A DNA stretch of 64,000 nt from Phycisphaerae bacterium (GCA_022072505.1 JAJVHU010000026.1:1-64000); one strand, 5' to 3'; positions 9,294-19,430 are shown, counted from the first letter of the stretch. Notes: generated by a model not told the origin, from the sequence alone. Numbers and translations: made by a program.

Positions 9294-9539
9294 TCATCCC
9301 TTCTCCGACCTCGCCGTCCGCGACGCCGCTTCGTTGTCCGCCACCTCCAGATCCTTCGGCCAGCAGTACCGGCAGGCAAGCCCCCAAAGCACACACGCCG
9401 CAATCGAAACCCCGATGTGATACGCGAGGCTTACCGGCAGGAATCCGAACACCAGCGTGCGATGATCGTCCCGCCACCAGAAATCCTGATGCAGAACCGC
9501 AAGGAGAACCAACGCCCCGAAGACCGCGATTCTGGTCAT
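9294..9539 (-). CDS. DUF3311 membrane protein
   Basis: This protein of 81 residues has two hydrophobic segments (IAVFGALVLLAVLHQDFWW and LAYHIGVSIAACVLWGLACRY). Between them lies HQDFWWRDDHRTLVFGFLPVSLAYH, the hallmark of DUF3311 proteins. These are normally encoded directly before an SSS-type symporter and are thought to be a small accessory subunit. Here the symporter follows on the same strand, but two extra genes lie between them. ATG 9539 is the start; the longer frame on the track is a shadow. The gap to the next gene is 63-84 bases. Confidence 0.85.
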   Translation of the reverse strand: MTRIAVFGALVLLAVLHQDFWWRDDHRTLVFGFLPVSLAYHIGVSIAACVLWGLACRYCWPKDLEVADNEAASRTARSEKG

Positions 9540-9737
9540 GCGTATCCCCCGCCTTCCCCTGCTCCCGCCTTCTCCATCGCGTCTTCCGCCGGCCCCGATC
9601 GTCAGCGCCGGAAAGCCTGGCGCTCGCCGGGATCCACGAACGTCGTATCATCCTACGGCGCAGACCGGATGCTAGCGGTTCGGCGCCCGCCTCGCACGCG
9701 CGGCGATGAAACCCGACGCCGACAAGGAGAACCCGAC

Positions 9738-10163
9738 GTGAGCCTCTTCGATTTCCTCAAACGCGGTCCCGCCCCGCCCGGCAAGCCCGGGCGGGTCGGA
9801 ACTTGTCCGTCCCCTGAGTATCCCGACCCCGCGCGACTTTTCGAGGAGGCCATCACCCGGCATCACAAATTCCACGCCGAGCAAGGCTGGGCGAGCTTCG
9901 AGGCCGATCGTTCCGGCAGGAAGATCGTCGTTCAGGTGGCCGGCGTGGTGGTCAACACCTGCCTTGAGGAAGTTGATATGACGGCGGTGCTCGAGCGGGC
10001 CGGGCTCGCGCATCGGGCCGGGAGCGTGGAAGTGCTCGACAAGGATCTGTTCGAGTTTCCCGAGGCGACTCCGCACGAACTCGCGCGGGTCGTGGACGCG
10101 GTGTTCCGTCAGCACTACCGTCTGACGCCCGATCATCCGGTCATTGCCACGGTCGAGGCCTGA
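9738..10163 (+). CDS. Hypothetical protein, 141 residues
   Basis: The start GTG 9738 follows acaaggagaacccgac, a good ribosome binding site. The longer frame on the track runs backwards through the divergent DUF3311 gene. The product begins SLFDFLKRG and is soluble, with mixed alpha/beta character (KIVVQVAGVVVNTCLEEVDM) and no signal peptide or membrane segment. I do not recognise the family. It points towards ribonuclease Y tail to tail, 39 bases apart, with a short gcccggt/accgggc stem in between. Confidence 0.75.
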   Translation: MSLFDFLKRGPAPPGKPGRVGTCPSPEYPDPARLFEEAITRHHKFHAEQGWASFEADRSGRKIVVQVAGVVVNTCLEEVDMTAVLERAGLAHRAGSVEVLDKDLFEFPEATPHELARVVDAVFRQHYRLTPDHPVIATVEA

Positions 10164-10202
10164 ATGCCGGAATGAATGTCCGCCGCGCCCGCCCGGTCCG
10201 CT

Positions 10203-11771
10203 CTACCGGGCGATTTCGATTGCCCGCAGCTCGCGAAGGACGGTGACGCGGATTTCTCCCGGATAGGTCATCTCGGCTTCGATGCGGCGGGCGATGTCGC
10301 GGGAGATGCGCGCCGCGTCGTCGTCGCTGACCTTCTTGGCGTCGACGATGACGCGGATTTCGCGGCCGGCCTGGATCGCGAACGCCTCCTTCACGCCGTC
10401 ATGCGCGGTGGCGATCGCCTCGAACTGCTGAAGGCGCTGGATGTAGCGTTCGAGGGACTCGCGCCGGCTTCCGGGGCGGGCGGCGCTGATCGCGTCGGCG
10501 GCCATCACGATCGGCGTATACGGGCTGATCGACTCGATGTCGCCGTGATGCCCCTCGATCGCGTTGAGGACTTCCGGGCGCTCGTTCAGCTTGCGGCAGA
10601 TGTCCGCGCCGATCTTCGGATGCCCGCCCTCCAGTTCGTCATGATCGACGGCCTTGCCGATGTCGTGCAGCAGACCGCAGCGCCGCGCCAGCTTCCCGTC
10701 CAGCCCGAGCTCGTCGGCGATGACCTGGCACAGGTAGGCGACCTCGACGCTGTGGCGCAGGACGTTCTGTCCGTAGCTGGTGCGGAACTTGAGTCGCCCG
10801 ATCAGCTCGATCTGCCGCGGGTGCAACCCGGTGATCTTCGTCTCCATCGCGGCCTGCTTGCCCGTCTCGACGATCTCCCGGTCCACCTCCTTTGACACCT
10901 GCGAGAAGATCTCCTCGATGCGCCCCGGCTGAATGCGCCCGTCCTGAATCAGGCGCTCGAGCGTGACCCGGGCCTTGTACAGGCGGACGGGGTCGAAGGC
11001 GCTGACCTCGACGATGCCCGGCGTGTCATCCACGATCACGTCCACGCCCGTCACCTTCTCGAACGCGCGGATGTTGCGCCCCTCCCGCCCGATGACGCGC
11101 CCCTTCATGTCGTCCGAGGGGATCGCCACCGTGGCGACGGTCGCCTCGGACGTGTGCTCGGCGGCGTAGCGCTGGATCGCGGTGAGGATGACGTCGCGGG
11201 ATTTCTCCTTCGCCTCCTCCTTGGCCTGCTCGATGGCGTTGCGGACGATCGTCGCCTGCTCAAGGGACAGGTCGTGCTCGAGCTGGCGGAACAGCAACTG
11301 CTTCGCCTCCTCCGGACCGATGCCCGAGATCTGGTGCAGCTTGCGCCGCGCGTCATCGGCGAGGCGCTCCAGCTCGGCCTCGCGCTCCTTCATCGACGCC
11401 TCTTTCGCCGCCACGGACGCCTCGAGCTGCTCGATCTTCCGCTCCTTCATCGAGAGCGTGTCCATCTTGCGCTCGAAGTTGTCCTCCCGCTTGGCGAGGC
11501 GCTTCTCCGTCTCCTTCAACTCGCGGCGCGTCTCGTTGGACTCCGCCTCGAACTGCTCCCGGCGCTTGAGGTACTCGCCTTGCGCCTCGACTTCGGCGGC
11601 TTTGCGCGTCTGCTCGGCCTCGGCGCGGGCATCTTCCAGAAGGCGCTGAGACTCCGCCCGCGCCTGGTCCAGCCCCCGCTGACCCCGGACGCGGAAGTAG
11701 ACGATCAGCCCCGCCGCCCCCGCGACAGCTCCGATCAACCCGCCCACCACCCACTCCGTGTTCGCCAGCAT
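10203..11771 (-). CDS. rny: Ribonuclease Y
   Basis: This membrane-anchored endoribonuclease starts mRNA decay. Its 522 residues match the usual length. Domains in order are: an N-terminal membrane helix at about 7-27 (GGLIGAVAGAAGLIVYF); a long Arg/Glu/Ala coiled coil to about 185; a KH domain at about 210-270 (IPSDDMKGRVIGREGRNIRAFE); and an HD domain at about 335-430 with RHSVEVAYL and the HDIGKA metal-binding pair. The C-terminal domain ends TYPGEIRVTVLRELRAIEIAR. It is probably monocistronic: the upstream 860 bases hold no strong gene, and the downstream neighbour faces it. Confidence 0.97.
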   Translation of the reverse strand: MLANTEWVVGGLIGAVAGAAGLIVYFRVRGQRGLDQARAESQRLLEDARAEAEQTRKAAEVEAQGEYLKRREQFEAESNETRRELKETEKRLAKREDNFERKMDTLSMKERKIEQLEASVAAKEASMKEREAELERLADDARRKLHQISGIGPEEAKQLLFRQLEHDLSLEQATIVRNAIEQAKEEAKEKSRDVILTAIQRYAAEHTSEATVATVAIPSDDMKGRVIGREGRNIRAFEKVTGVDVIVDDTPGIVEVSAFDPVRLYKARVTLERLIQDGRIQPGRIEEIFSQVSKEVDREIVETGKQAAMETKITGLHPRQIELIGRLKFRTSYGQNVLRHSVEVAYLCQVIADELGLDGKLARRCGLLHDIGKAVDHDELEGGHPKIGADICRKLNERPEVLNAIEGHHGDIESISPYTPIVMAADAISAARPGSRRESLERYIQRLQQFEAIATAHDGVKEAFAIQAGREIRVIVDAKKVSDDDAARISRDIARRIEAEMTYPGEIRVTVLRELRAIEIAR

Positions 11772-11821
11772 CCCCGCATCCCCCCGGTACGGCGCATCAC
11801 CGCACGCAAGTTCATGACGCC

Positions 11822-11854
11822 GTTGCAGACCGAACCGCGCCCGCCTGTCCTTGA
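11822..11854 (-). repeat. Repeat family B, diverged fragment
   Basis: Read on the minus strand, it gives gtcaaggacaggcgggcgcggttcggtctgcaac. This matches the gggcgcggctcggttttgcaac end of the full element with a few substitutions and, at the other end, the copy at 57774-57804. Confidence 0.45.
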
Positions 11855-12036
11855 CGTCGCGAAGCCCTGTCGCGGAAAAGGATCACGAAGCGGCGTTTCT
11901 TCCGGTCGATCGCACGTTCGTCGACAGCCGACAAACGCAGCCTGGAGGAACTCAGGAGCCCGACGGGGCGGAGCCCGCCCACCCGCCGCCTCAAACCGGC
12001 GGGCCGGAATCCAACGTGGGCGCGTGCGAGGGAACC

Positions 12037-12264
12037 TCAAGGTGATGCAAAACGCGAAATCCCGGCGGACCCGGCGCGCACCCGCACACCCGTCCGCGAC
12101 AACCGCGACACGAACGCTCCGAAAGCGGCACGCATCGCCTCGTCGCGCGGACCCCGCCCCGGCAGGCTCGCAATCAACGCAGGGACGCCCCCCCCGCTTC
12201 GACCGCTCACCGCCCCGGTCAGACCCGCGATCAACGCCAGCACCACGGACAACAGGAGATTCAC
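12037..12264 (-). CDS. Possible small membrane or exported protein
   Basis: This 75-codon frame begins with GTG and opens with a hydrophobic stretch (MNLLLSVVLALIAGLTGAVSG) that would serve as a membrane anchor or signal peptide. The rest is Arg/Gly/Ala-rich and looks like ordinary high-GC translation. No good ribosome binding site is visible upstream. It could be a small gene ahead of rny or simply chance. Confidence 0.25.
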   Translation of the reverse strand: MNLLLSVVLALIAGLTGAVSGRSGGGVPALIASLPGRGPRDEAMRAAFGAFVSRLSRTGVRVRAGSAGISRFASP

Positions 12265-12631
12265 GTTCAGCGTCTCAAAGTCGTCAGTCTGAACCGCCCA
12301 GACCGCTTTCCGCCTCGGCGACTTTCATCCCGACAACACAAATACCGACTCGCAACGCACCCGCGGATGTCCGACGGCCGTCATGACGACGCGCCTTGAC
12401 GCGTACCTCCGATCCGCCGCAAAAGGACCGACCCCAACGCCCGATCCTGACTTCTCAGACCTCCACGGACTGCGCGAACAAAATCACCCCGCCATCCTAA
12501 GGCTTTCGCCCCGCCTGTCAACCCGGTCGCCGTACAACAGGCTTCGGGGCTTCGGGCTTCGCCGCCTCGCCCCGGAGCCTGCGCCTCGGGGTCCGCCGGT
12601 TCCCCGGCCCCCCGGCCTTCACCCTGCGCAC

Positions 12632-13525
12632 TCAGAACACGTACATCTTCATGCAGAACACGCTGCCTCCGGACTTCATGAACTCGGACGTGTCGACCTC
12701 GATCACCGTCAGCCCGCGTCTTCTCAGCGCCTCGACCGTCCGCGGATTACCTTTTTGGATGACGACATGGGTTCCCGCGATCGCCGTCGCGTTGCACGCG
12801 AACCCGCTCAGCGCCTCCCCCTCGTCGCATTCGATCACGTCCTTGAACACCGCCCGGATCAGGTCCAACCCGGTCTCATCAAACGCACCCGGATAAACCA
12901 GCGCGGTGTGCTCGTTGATGGCGCAGAAGCTCGTGTCCAGGTGGTAGAAATGTTCCGAGCGCAGCGCGAGCCGCAGCACCGGCGCGCCGAACGTGTCGCT
13001 CACCGCGTCATACACCTCCGGATCCGTGCGATATCCGTAACCCCCCCAGATCAGCGATCGTCCCGGATGCCAGATCGCGTCGCCGCTGCCCTCGAAGAAC
13101 TCCTCGCCGGGCAGATGCATCACGTCATAACCCCGACGCTCGAACCATGCGGCGAACGCCGGAACCTCCCGCCGACGCGAGGCGTGCCGCATCTGGCTCG
13201 CCACGCACACCGGTTGACCGCCCGCATCCAGCCCGACCAGCGTCTGATTGGCGCAGAACACCATGTCTTCGCAGTCCTCCAGCGGTTCGATCGCCTCGAC
13301 GGCGGCGCCGCACACGATGAAGGCCTCCCGTAGCGCGTGCCACTGCCGCTGTGCCAGTTCAAAATCCACCGTCCCGGCGTGTCCGGCCATGTGAGGGTTC
13401 TTCACGTCCACCACGTCGAAGTACGTCGGCGGACACATCAGCAACGTCCGCGGCAAGGGCTGCGGATCGCACGAAACCGCAAAGTCCGCCGGAATCTGCG
13501 CCGCTGAGTCGAATACTTCGGACAT
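12632..13525 (-). CDS. Amidinotransferase-family (DDAH/arginine deiminase-like) enzyme
   Basis: This protein of 297 residues belongs to the pentein fold of guanidine-modifying enzymes: dimethylarginine dimethylaminohydrolase, arginine deiminase and amidinotransferases. Visible signatures are LLMCPPTYF near the start, EDCEDMVFCANQTL, LRSEHFYHLDTSFCAI with the catalytic His near residue 190, and GGSVFCMKMYVF with the catalytic Cys at the very end. The carboxylate/His/Cys set is therefore complete. The substrate cannot be read from sequence; closest in style are DDAH-like proteins with YHLDTxFC. It lies 71 bases downstream of the YkgJ-type gene, separated by one arm of a long inverted repeat. 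Confidence 0.85.
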   Translation of the reverse strand: MSEVFDSAAQIPADFAVSCDPQPLPRTLLMCPPTYFDVVDVKNPHMAGHAGTVDFELAQRQWHALREAFIVCGAAVEAIEPLEDCEDMVFCANQTLVGLDAGGQPVCVASQMRHASRRREVPAFAAWFERRGYDVMHLPGEEFFEGSGDAIWHPGRSLIWGGYGYRTDPEVYDAVSDTFGAPVLRLALRSEHFYHLDTSFCAINEHTALVYPGAFDETGLDLIRAVFKDVIECDEGEALSGFACNATAIAGTHVVIQKGNPRTVEALRRRGLTVIEVDTSEFMKSGGSVFCMKMYVF

Positions 13526-13548
13526 GTTCCCTCCTTGTCAGTCGCCCT

Positions 13549-13707
13549 GCGACGCGCTCGCCTGCGCTGGGGACACGCACCGAGCGGCTCGCCCCTCTAC
13601 GTCACCAGCGCATACGCCTCCACCAGCCCCGGCAGCGCTCCGGACCTCGCCAGATATCTCAGACGCATCCTCTCGGTGCGTGTCCCCAGCGCAGGCGAGC
13701 GCGTCGC
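13549..13707. repeat. 36-bp perfect inverted repeat with 87-bp spacer
   Basis: Bases 13549-13584 (gcgacgcgctcgcctgcgct...) are the exact reverse complement of 13672-13707 (...gcgcaggcgagcgcgtcgc). The left arm is intergenic. The right arm lies inside the 3' part of the YkgJ-type gene and encodes the peptide SATRSPALGTRTE, so the stop region of that gene is repeat-derived. Confidence 0.85.
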
Positions 13708-14892
13708 GGAGCGATCAACGATCCGCAGGGATTCGAAAGCATCATCGTACGTGATCGCCGCGCGGCCCTGCGCCGCCGCCCGGTGTCGCGCCAGGAACCC
13801 CCACGCCGCCGCTGACGCCCACAGCGCCAGCAGCCCGTCCACCACCGGCCAGTCATAATACCCCGCCCCGAACACCGACCGGCTCGCCACCCGCTCCGTC
13901 AGATATCGCCGCACCAGATCCTCGATCCGCTCCGCTTCACCCGGGTCGTCCGCCGCCTTCACGGCGTCCACGCGGTCAAATGCCACCCCCGGCGGCAATC
14001 CGTGCGTCGCCGGGACTTCTCCTCGACCACGGCGGAATCTTCCGGCATCCCGTAGGTGCCGGAAACGCAGCCCGAACCGGCGAAAGAACCCCGCACGAAG
14101 CTCATGAATCGTGGCATGTGCGCTGAACGCATAAACCAGTTGACGCAGCATCGCCCGTGCGCCGCGCGTCACCCCCGCTTTCGCCCGGTCGGCGCCGGGG
14201 GGCGCTGGGAGGCGGTCCGGGTTCGCCGAAAACAAAAGGTCCGTCAACTCGTCAAAACGCCCCACGCCGACACGATCGAGCCGCGCCTCCGCCAGCGTCG
14301 CCGCCACTTCCGCCGCGCGCCGCAGCACCCACGTCAGCGGCTCGTCGCGCGCATTCAGCATGCGCAGCAGCCGCTCGGTCAGGCGCTGGGTCTGGATCTC
14401 GCTGAGGCGATGCGTCCCGGTCAGACGCGGAACGTCCTCTCGCCACGCCAGGTGCGGCAGCGCGCCGACCAGCTCGCCTAGAAAAGGGCGATGCTTCGCC
14501 AGCCCCTCCCCCTGCGACCCCGCCGCGCTCGGGCAGTCGAACCGCAGCGCCACCCGCCAGCCCTGCGGCACGGGCCGGACCGTGAAAGGATAGATGCGAC
14601 AGGCCAGCGGTTTCGCCTGCTCGCCGAACCGCGCGTGGATTCGGCAGAGGTTCGTCGCCCGGTCCAGGAAAACACAGGCGCCGTCGTCATGCTTGTTGAG
14701 CACCGTCGACCGCCCGAGTCGCACATAAGGCTCGATGCCGAGTTCCCCCCGCCAGTCCTGCCGGTCGATCCGCGCCCGCTCCTCGGCGCTGAGATGCCCG
14801 ACGAGGTCGTAGCAGCATCGTCCGCAGGAATGACAGGACCAGCGCTGCCCCGGTATCTGCGGCATCAGGATCGGCAAGGGCGTCGTCGGCAT
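13597..14892 (-). CDS. YkgJ-type cysteine-cluster protein
   Basis: I start at ATG 14892 (MPTTPLPILMPQIPG), which leads directly into the conserved cluster; the longer track frame is Arg-rich and unlikely. Residues 17-27 are WSCHSCGRCCYD, the CxxCxxCC pattern of the YkgJ/UPF0153 Cys-cluster family. CVFLDRATNLCRIHARFGEQAKPLACRIYPF follows, a second Cys set as in Fe-S or zinc-binding members. The protein is about 430 residues, much longer than simple YkgJ proteins, with a helical C-terminal region of unknown role. Its final 30 residues come from an inverted repeat arm and may have replaced the original end. A metal-cluster role is inferred from the family. Confidence 0.8.
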   Translation of the reverse strand: MPTTPLPILMPQIPGQRWSCHSCGRCCYDLVGHLSAEERARIDRQDWRGELGIEPYVRLGRSTVLNKHDDGACVFLDRATNLCRIHARFGEQAKPLACRIYPFTVRPVPQGWRVALRFDCPSAAGSQGEGLAKHRPFLGELVGALPHLAWREDVPRLTGTHRLSEIQTQRLTERLLRMLNARDEPLTWVLRRAAEVAATLAEARLDRVGVGRFDELTDLLFSANPDRLPAPPGADRAKAGVTRGARAMLRQLVYAFSAHATIHELRAGFFRRFGLRFRHLRDAGRFRRGRGEVPATHGLPPGVAFDRVDAVKAADDPGEAERIEDLVRRYLTERVASRSVFGAGYYDWPVVDGLLALWASAAAWGFLARHRAAAQGRAAITYDDAFESLRIVDRSATRSPALGTRTERMRLRYLARSGALPGLVEAYALVT

Positions 14893-15134
14893 CCGGCGGA
14901 TTCTCCCTCCTCGACCCCTCCCCGCCAACCGCGCCTTGTTCACTGGTCCGGATCCGTAAGGAGGCGTTCCGGTCCCTTCAGGACGTCGCCGCGCCCTGCA
15001 TCCCCTGTGCGGGATGGCGAATTGAGACATGATTCGGCCCGCGCCGCCCCGCTTGATGCCGCTTCCGCCACGGCTAGAATCCACCTGTTCGGCGGACGGG
15101 GAGGCTGGAATCCCCCGCTTTTCCGCTTTACCGG

Positions 15135-15208
15135 GGGCGATTAGCTCAGTTGGTTAGAGCGTTCGGATCACACCCGAGAGGTCGCAGGTTCGAGTCCTGC
15201 ATCGCCCA
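15135..15208 (+). tRNA. tRNA-Val (CAC)
   Basis: The sequence folds as a complete cloverleaf. The acceptor stem gggcgat pairs with atcgccc, followed by A as discriminator. The D arm is gctcagttggttagagc. The anticodon stem ttcgg/ccgag closes the loop atcacac, giving anticodon CAC. The T arm is gcagg-ttcgagt-cctgc. CCA is not encoded. Confidence 0.95.
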
Positions 15209-15221
15209 CTGCCGCTGGCGC

Positions 15222-15292
15222 CATCCGAGCCGCGGACTTCAGTCCGCGCGGCGGCAGCGTCAAGCGAGGGCTTCAGTCCGCGCGACGGAAAC
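15222..15292. repeat. Short cttcagtccgcgcg repeats
   Basis: Two copies of a cgcggacttcagtccgcgcg-like palindrome follow the tRNA directly. They belong to the same motif family as repeat A at 22.7 and 39.8 kb. Confidence 0.5.
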
Positions 15293-15355
15293 CCCCGTGC
15301 GACCCTGAATCTCTCCCCTCGCCGCCGGGCCCCGGAGTTTCCGAAGGACGCAGGC

Positions 15356-15994
15356 ATGACGACCGAAAGACCGACCTTTGATCCCCGCATCGACGCCTAC
15401 ATCGCCAAGTCCGCCGACTTCGCCAGACCGATCCTCACCCACCTTCGCAGGATCGTGCATGAGGGCTGTCCGAACGTCACGGAAACCCTCAAGTGGAGCA
15501 TGCCCGCCTTCGAATACAAAGGCCTCCTTTGCGGCATGGCCGCGTTCAAGCGGCATTGCACCTTCGACTTCTGGAAGCACTCCCTGGTGATGGGAGACGA
15601 GGCGGCGGCGGGCGAAGCGTCCCCGGTGGCGAAAATCGACGAGGCGATGGGCCAGTTCGGACGCATCACGAAGCTCTCCGACCTCCCGCCCAGGCGCGTG
15701 CTGCTGTCCTACGTGCGCAAGGCCGCGAAGCTTAACGACGAGGGCGTCAAGCTCCCGCGCGCCCCGCGCGGCCCGGCGAAGAAGCTCCGCACCCCGCCCG
15801 ACCTCGCCGCTGCCCTGAAAAAGAACAAGACAGCCGCAACAAACTTCACCGCCTTCAGTCCCTCCCACCGCAACGAGTACATCGAGTGGATCACCGAGGC
15901 GAAGGCGAAGGAAACCCGCCAACGCCGGTTGGCGACGGCCATCGAGTGGATCGCCCAGGGAAAGGGACGGAACTGGAAGTATGAACGAAAATGA
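15356..15994 (+). CDS. YdeI/OmpD-associated family protein with DUF1801 domain
   Basis: The product has 212 residues. About 15-115 match DUF1801 (IDAYIAKSADFARPILTHLRRIVHEGCPNVTETLKWSMPAFEYKG, then CGMAAFKRHCTFDFWK). The C-terminal half has PPDLAAALKKNKTAATNFTAFSPSHRNEYIEWITEAKAKETRQRRLATAIEWIAQGK, the bacteriocin-protection (OmdA/YdeI) motif. These proteins are common and linked loosely to stress or antimicrobial peptide resistance; the molecular role is unknown. The protein is cytosolic with no signal peptide. ATG 15356 follows cgaaggacgcagg. It stands alone on its strand. Confidence 0.88.
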   Translation: MTTERPTFDPRIDAYIAKSADFARPILTHLRRIVHEGCPNVTETLKWSMPAFEYKGLLCGMAAFKRHCTFDFWKHSLVMGDEAAAGEASPVAKIDEAMGQFGRITKLSDLPPRRVLLSYVRKAAKLNDEGVKLPRAPRGPAKKLRTPPDLAAALKKNKTAATNFTAFSPSHRNEYIEWITEAKAKETRQRRLATAIEWIAQGKGRNWKYERK

Positions 15995-16343
15995 ACGGCT
16001 TGCCTGAGTCTCCATCTGACTCCGGTTGCGGGGTCTGGGAATCACATGAGCTGACGATCCTGCGGCGCGATCCGCGGAGAGGCGGCGGCGGGACTGTGTT
16101 GTGCCCCGGAGGATCCTCCGGGAGTCTTAGACGCTGTTGCAAAACCGCCGGTGCAGACGGGAAAAAGAACGCTTCCTTACGGGCGCGGCTCGGTTTTGCA
16201 ACAGCGTCTTAGTTCGGGAGGATCATCCGGAAGTCGCAGCCCGGGAAGGGGCGCTGGAAAACAGCCCAGCACGCCAGTGCCGGGAAGCCTGGGTTCCCTG
16301 CGTTCCTGCTGCCGGCCCAGAGGAGCGAAAGCCAGGCCGCGAC
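15995..16343. other. Intergenic region holding the best copy of repeat B
   Basis: No gene is seen. The stretch separates two convergent genes and carries the complete palindromic element at 16127-16212 as well as a small gaggatcctccggga palindrome near 16109-16124. Confidence 0.6.
16127..16212. repeat. Repeat family B, full copy with terminal inverted repeats
   Basis: An 86-bp element is bounded by agacgctgttgcaaaaccg and its exact reverse complement cggttttgcaacagcgtct, 19 bp each. Between them is gcttccttacgggcgcggct. Diverged or partial copies are at 1619, 7729, 11822, 57774 and 59377. The form is that of a small non-autonomous (MITE-like) or REP-type element. Confidence 0.8.
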
Positions 16344-17027
16344 TCAAATCGTCGCCTCGATGATTCCGGAGTCCGTCATGAACGCCGACTCAAGCAGGGT
16401 GCGCAGCGCCTGTCGAGCTCGATGCAGACGGACCTTGACCGCGGGGACGGAAAGGCCGAGGCGATCGGCCGTCTCCTGCGTGTCCAGCTCTTCGATGTCG
16501 CGGAGGAGCAGAACGACGCGGTAGGGATCGGGAAGCCGGTCGATGCAGGCGCGCACTTTCTCCCGCAACTCGGCCTTTTCGAGCTGCTCCGGAGGAGGAG
16601 CGCCCCACGCCGATCGGCTGCCGACCCGGTGGCCCGTCTCGTCGTAGGTCGGGAGCAGGGATTCGATCGACACACTGGGCCTGCTCTTGCTGGAGCGGAG
16701 CTTCATCAGGCAGACGTTGACCACGATGCGATGCATCCACGTGCTGAGCTTCGACTGACCGCTGAAGGACTCCAGGTTTCGAAACACCGACTGAAAGGCC
16801 TCCTGTACGGCGTCGGCCGCGTCGTGCTCGCATCGCAAGTACCGGCGCGCCACGGCGAGCATCGGTCCGGCGCTGCGCCGGACGAAGTCCTCTCCGGCTT
16901 GCGGGTCGCCGGCGCGGACGCGCTCGAGCAGAATCGAGTCCGACTCGTCAGGACGCGCGTGCGGATGGAGGACGGCCCCGGTTGACGGTGATGGGACATC
17001 CGCCTGGGGGTGGGGTCCGCGGATCAT
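16344..17027 (-). CDS. ECF-type RNA polymerase sigma factor
   Basis: This sigma factor of 227 residues directs RNA polymerase to a special promoter set. Region 2 is visible at about 40-105 (EDFVRRSAGPMLAVARRYLRCEHDAADAVQEAFQSVFRNLESF...LSTWMHRIVVNVCLMKLR). Region 4 is at about 160-215 (CIDRLPDPYRVVLLLRDIEELDTQETADRLGLSVPAVKVRLHRARQALRTLL). ATG 17027 has a strong site (ggggaggagcggac). Its first bases overlap the stop of the upstream STAS gene as ATGA, so the two are translationally coupled. No anti-sigma gene follows; the only zinc-finger anti-sigma in the window is 10 kb away. Confidence 0.93.
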   Translation of the reverse strand: MIRGPHPQADVPSPSTGAVLHPHARPDESDSILLERVRAGDPQAGEDFVRRSAGPMLAVARRYLRCEHDAADAVQEAFQSVFRNLESFSGQSKLSTWMHRIVVNVCLMKLRSSKSRPSVSIESLLPTYDETGHRVGSRSAWGAPPPEQLEKAELREKVRACIDRLPDPYRVVLLLRDIEELDTQETADRLGLSVPAVKVRLHRARQALRTLLESAFMTDSGIIEATI

Positions 17028-17290
17028 GTCCGCTCCTCCCCCTTGAGCAGCTCCGCCACGAAGCTGGAGCACATCGGAATCCTGACACCCTCGTCGCGCA
17101 GGCGGCGAAGCAGGCCCACTCCTTCGGCATCCACATAGGTGATCCCGGAGAGGTCGAGATGCGTCGGCCGTGTCCGGAGTTCTCCCAGCTTGCAAGCCAG
17201 GTGACATTCTCCCACCCACGGTCCCATGAGTTTGCCTTCGAGCTTGAGCCATATTTCCGCGTCCCTTTCTGATCGGGTGATCCTGAGCAA
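17024..17290 (-). CDS. STAS-domain protein (anti-sigma-antagonist-like)
   Basis: I start at TTG 17290 because aaggag lies six bases before it and the protein then begins LLRITRSERDAEIWLKLEGKLMGPWV, the first strand of an STAS fold. THLDLSGITYVDAEGVGLLRRLRDEGVRIPMCS follows: a conserved Asp-Leu-Ser/Thr segment, then the helix with VDAEGVGLL. In classical anti-sigma antagonists the Ser after this Asp-Leu is phosphorylated; here it is DLSGITYVD. The gene has 88 codons, and the track frame upstream is not convincing. It overlaps the ECF sigma gene by four bases. Confidence 0.8.
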   Translation of the reverse strand: MLRITRSERDAEIWLKLEGKLMGPWVGECHLACKLGELRTRPTHLDLSGITYVDAEGVGLLRRLRDEGVRIPMCSSFVAELLKGEERT

Positions 17291-17481
17291 GCTGGTCTCC
17301 TTCGTCGGAGAGAGGCGAGGGCAACGTTCGTGCCAGGCAGAAGGGCAAACCCAAAAGCGTTGCAACTTCTTTTTGGAGCATAGATTAAGGAGGGCGGGCC
17401 GATCACGGCGCCCGAGACCGGAGTGAACCACGACCGCGATCGCCACGAACCTTCGTGGGCCCCACGAAACGTCGTGGCGCC

Positions 17482-19407
<1,926 letters not shown>

Positions 19408-19430
19408 GCCGGCATTGTACCCCGCCTATC

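Larger units (their letters stand above)
11772..12631. other. Long intergenic region with weak coding signal
   Basis: Apart from a low-confidence small ORF at 12037-12264 on the minus strand, nothing convincing is seen. Bases 11822-11854 (gttgcagaccgaaccgcgcc...) are a diverged minus-strand piece of repeat family B. The large plus-strand ORFs crossing here are antisense shadows of the flanking genes. Confidence 0.5.

Noticed and set aside
12383-13333. 316-residue plus-strand ORF
   Set aside because: Mostly antisense to the amidinotransferase gene, with Arg/Pro/His-rich translation.
15222-15292. Integration site next to the tRNA gene
   Set aside because: No integrase gene and no second copy of the tRNA 3' end were seen; the downstream sequence is a common dispersed palindrome.
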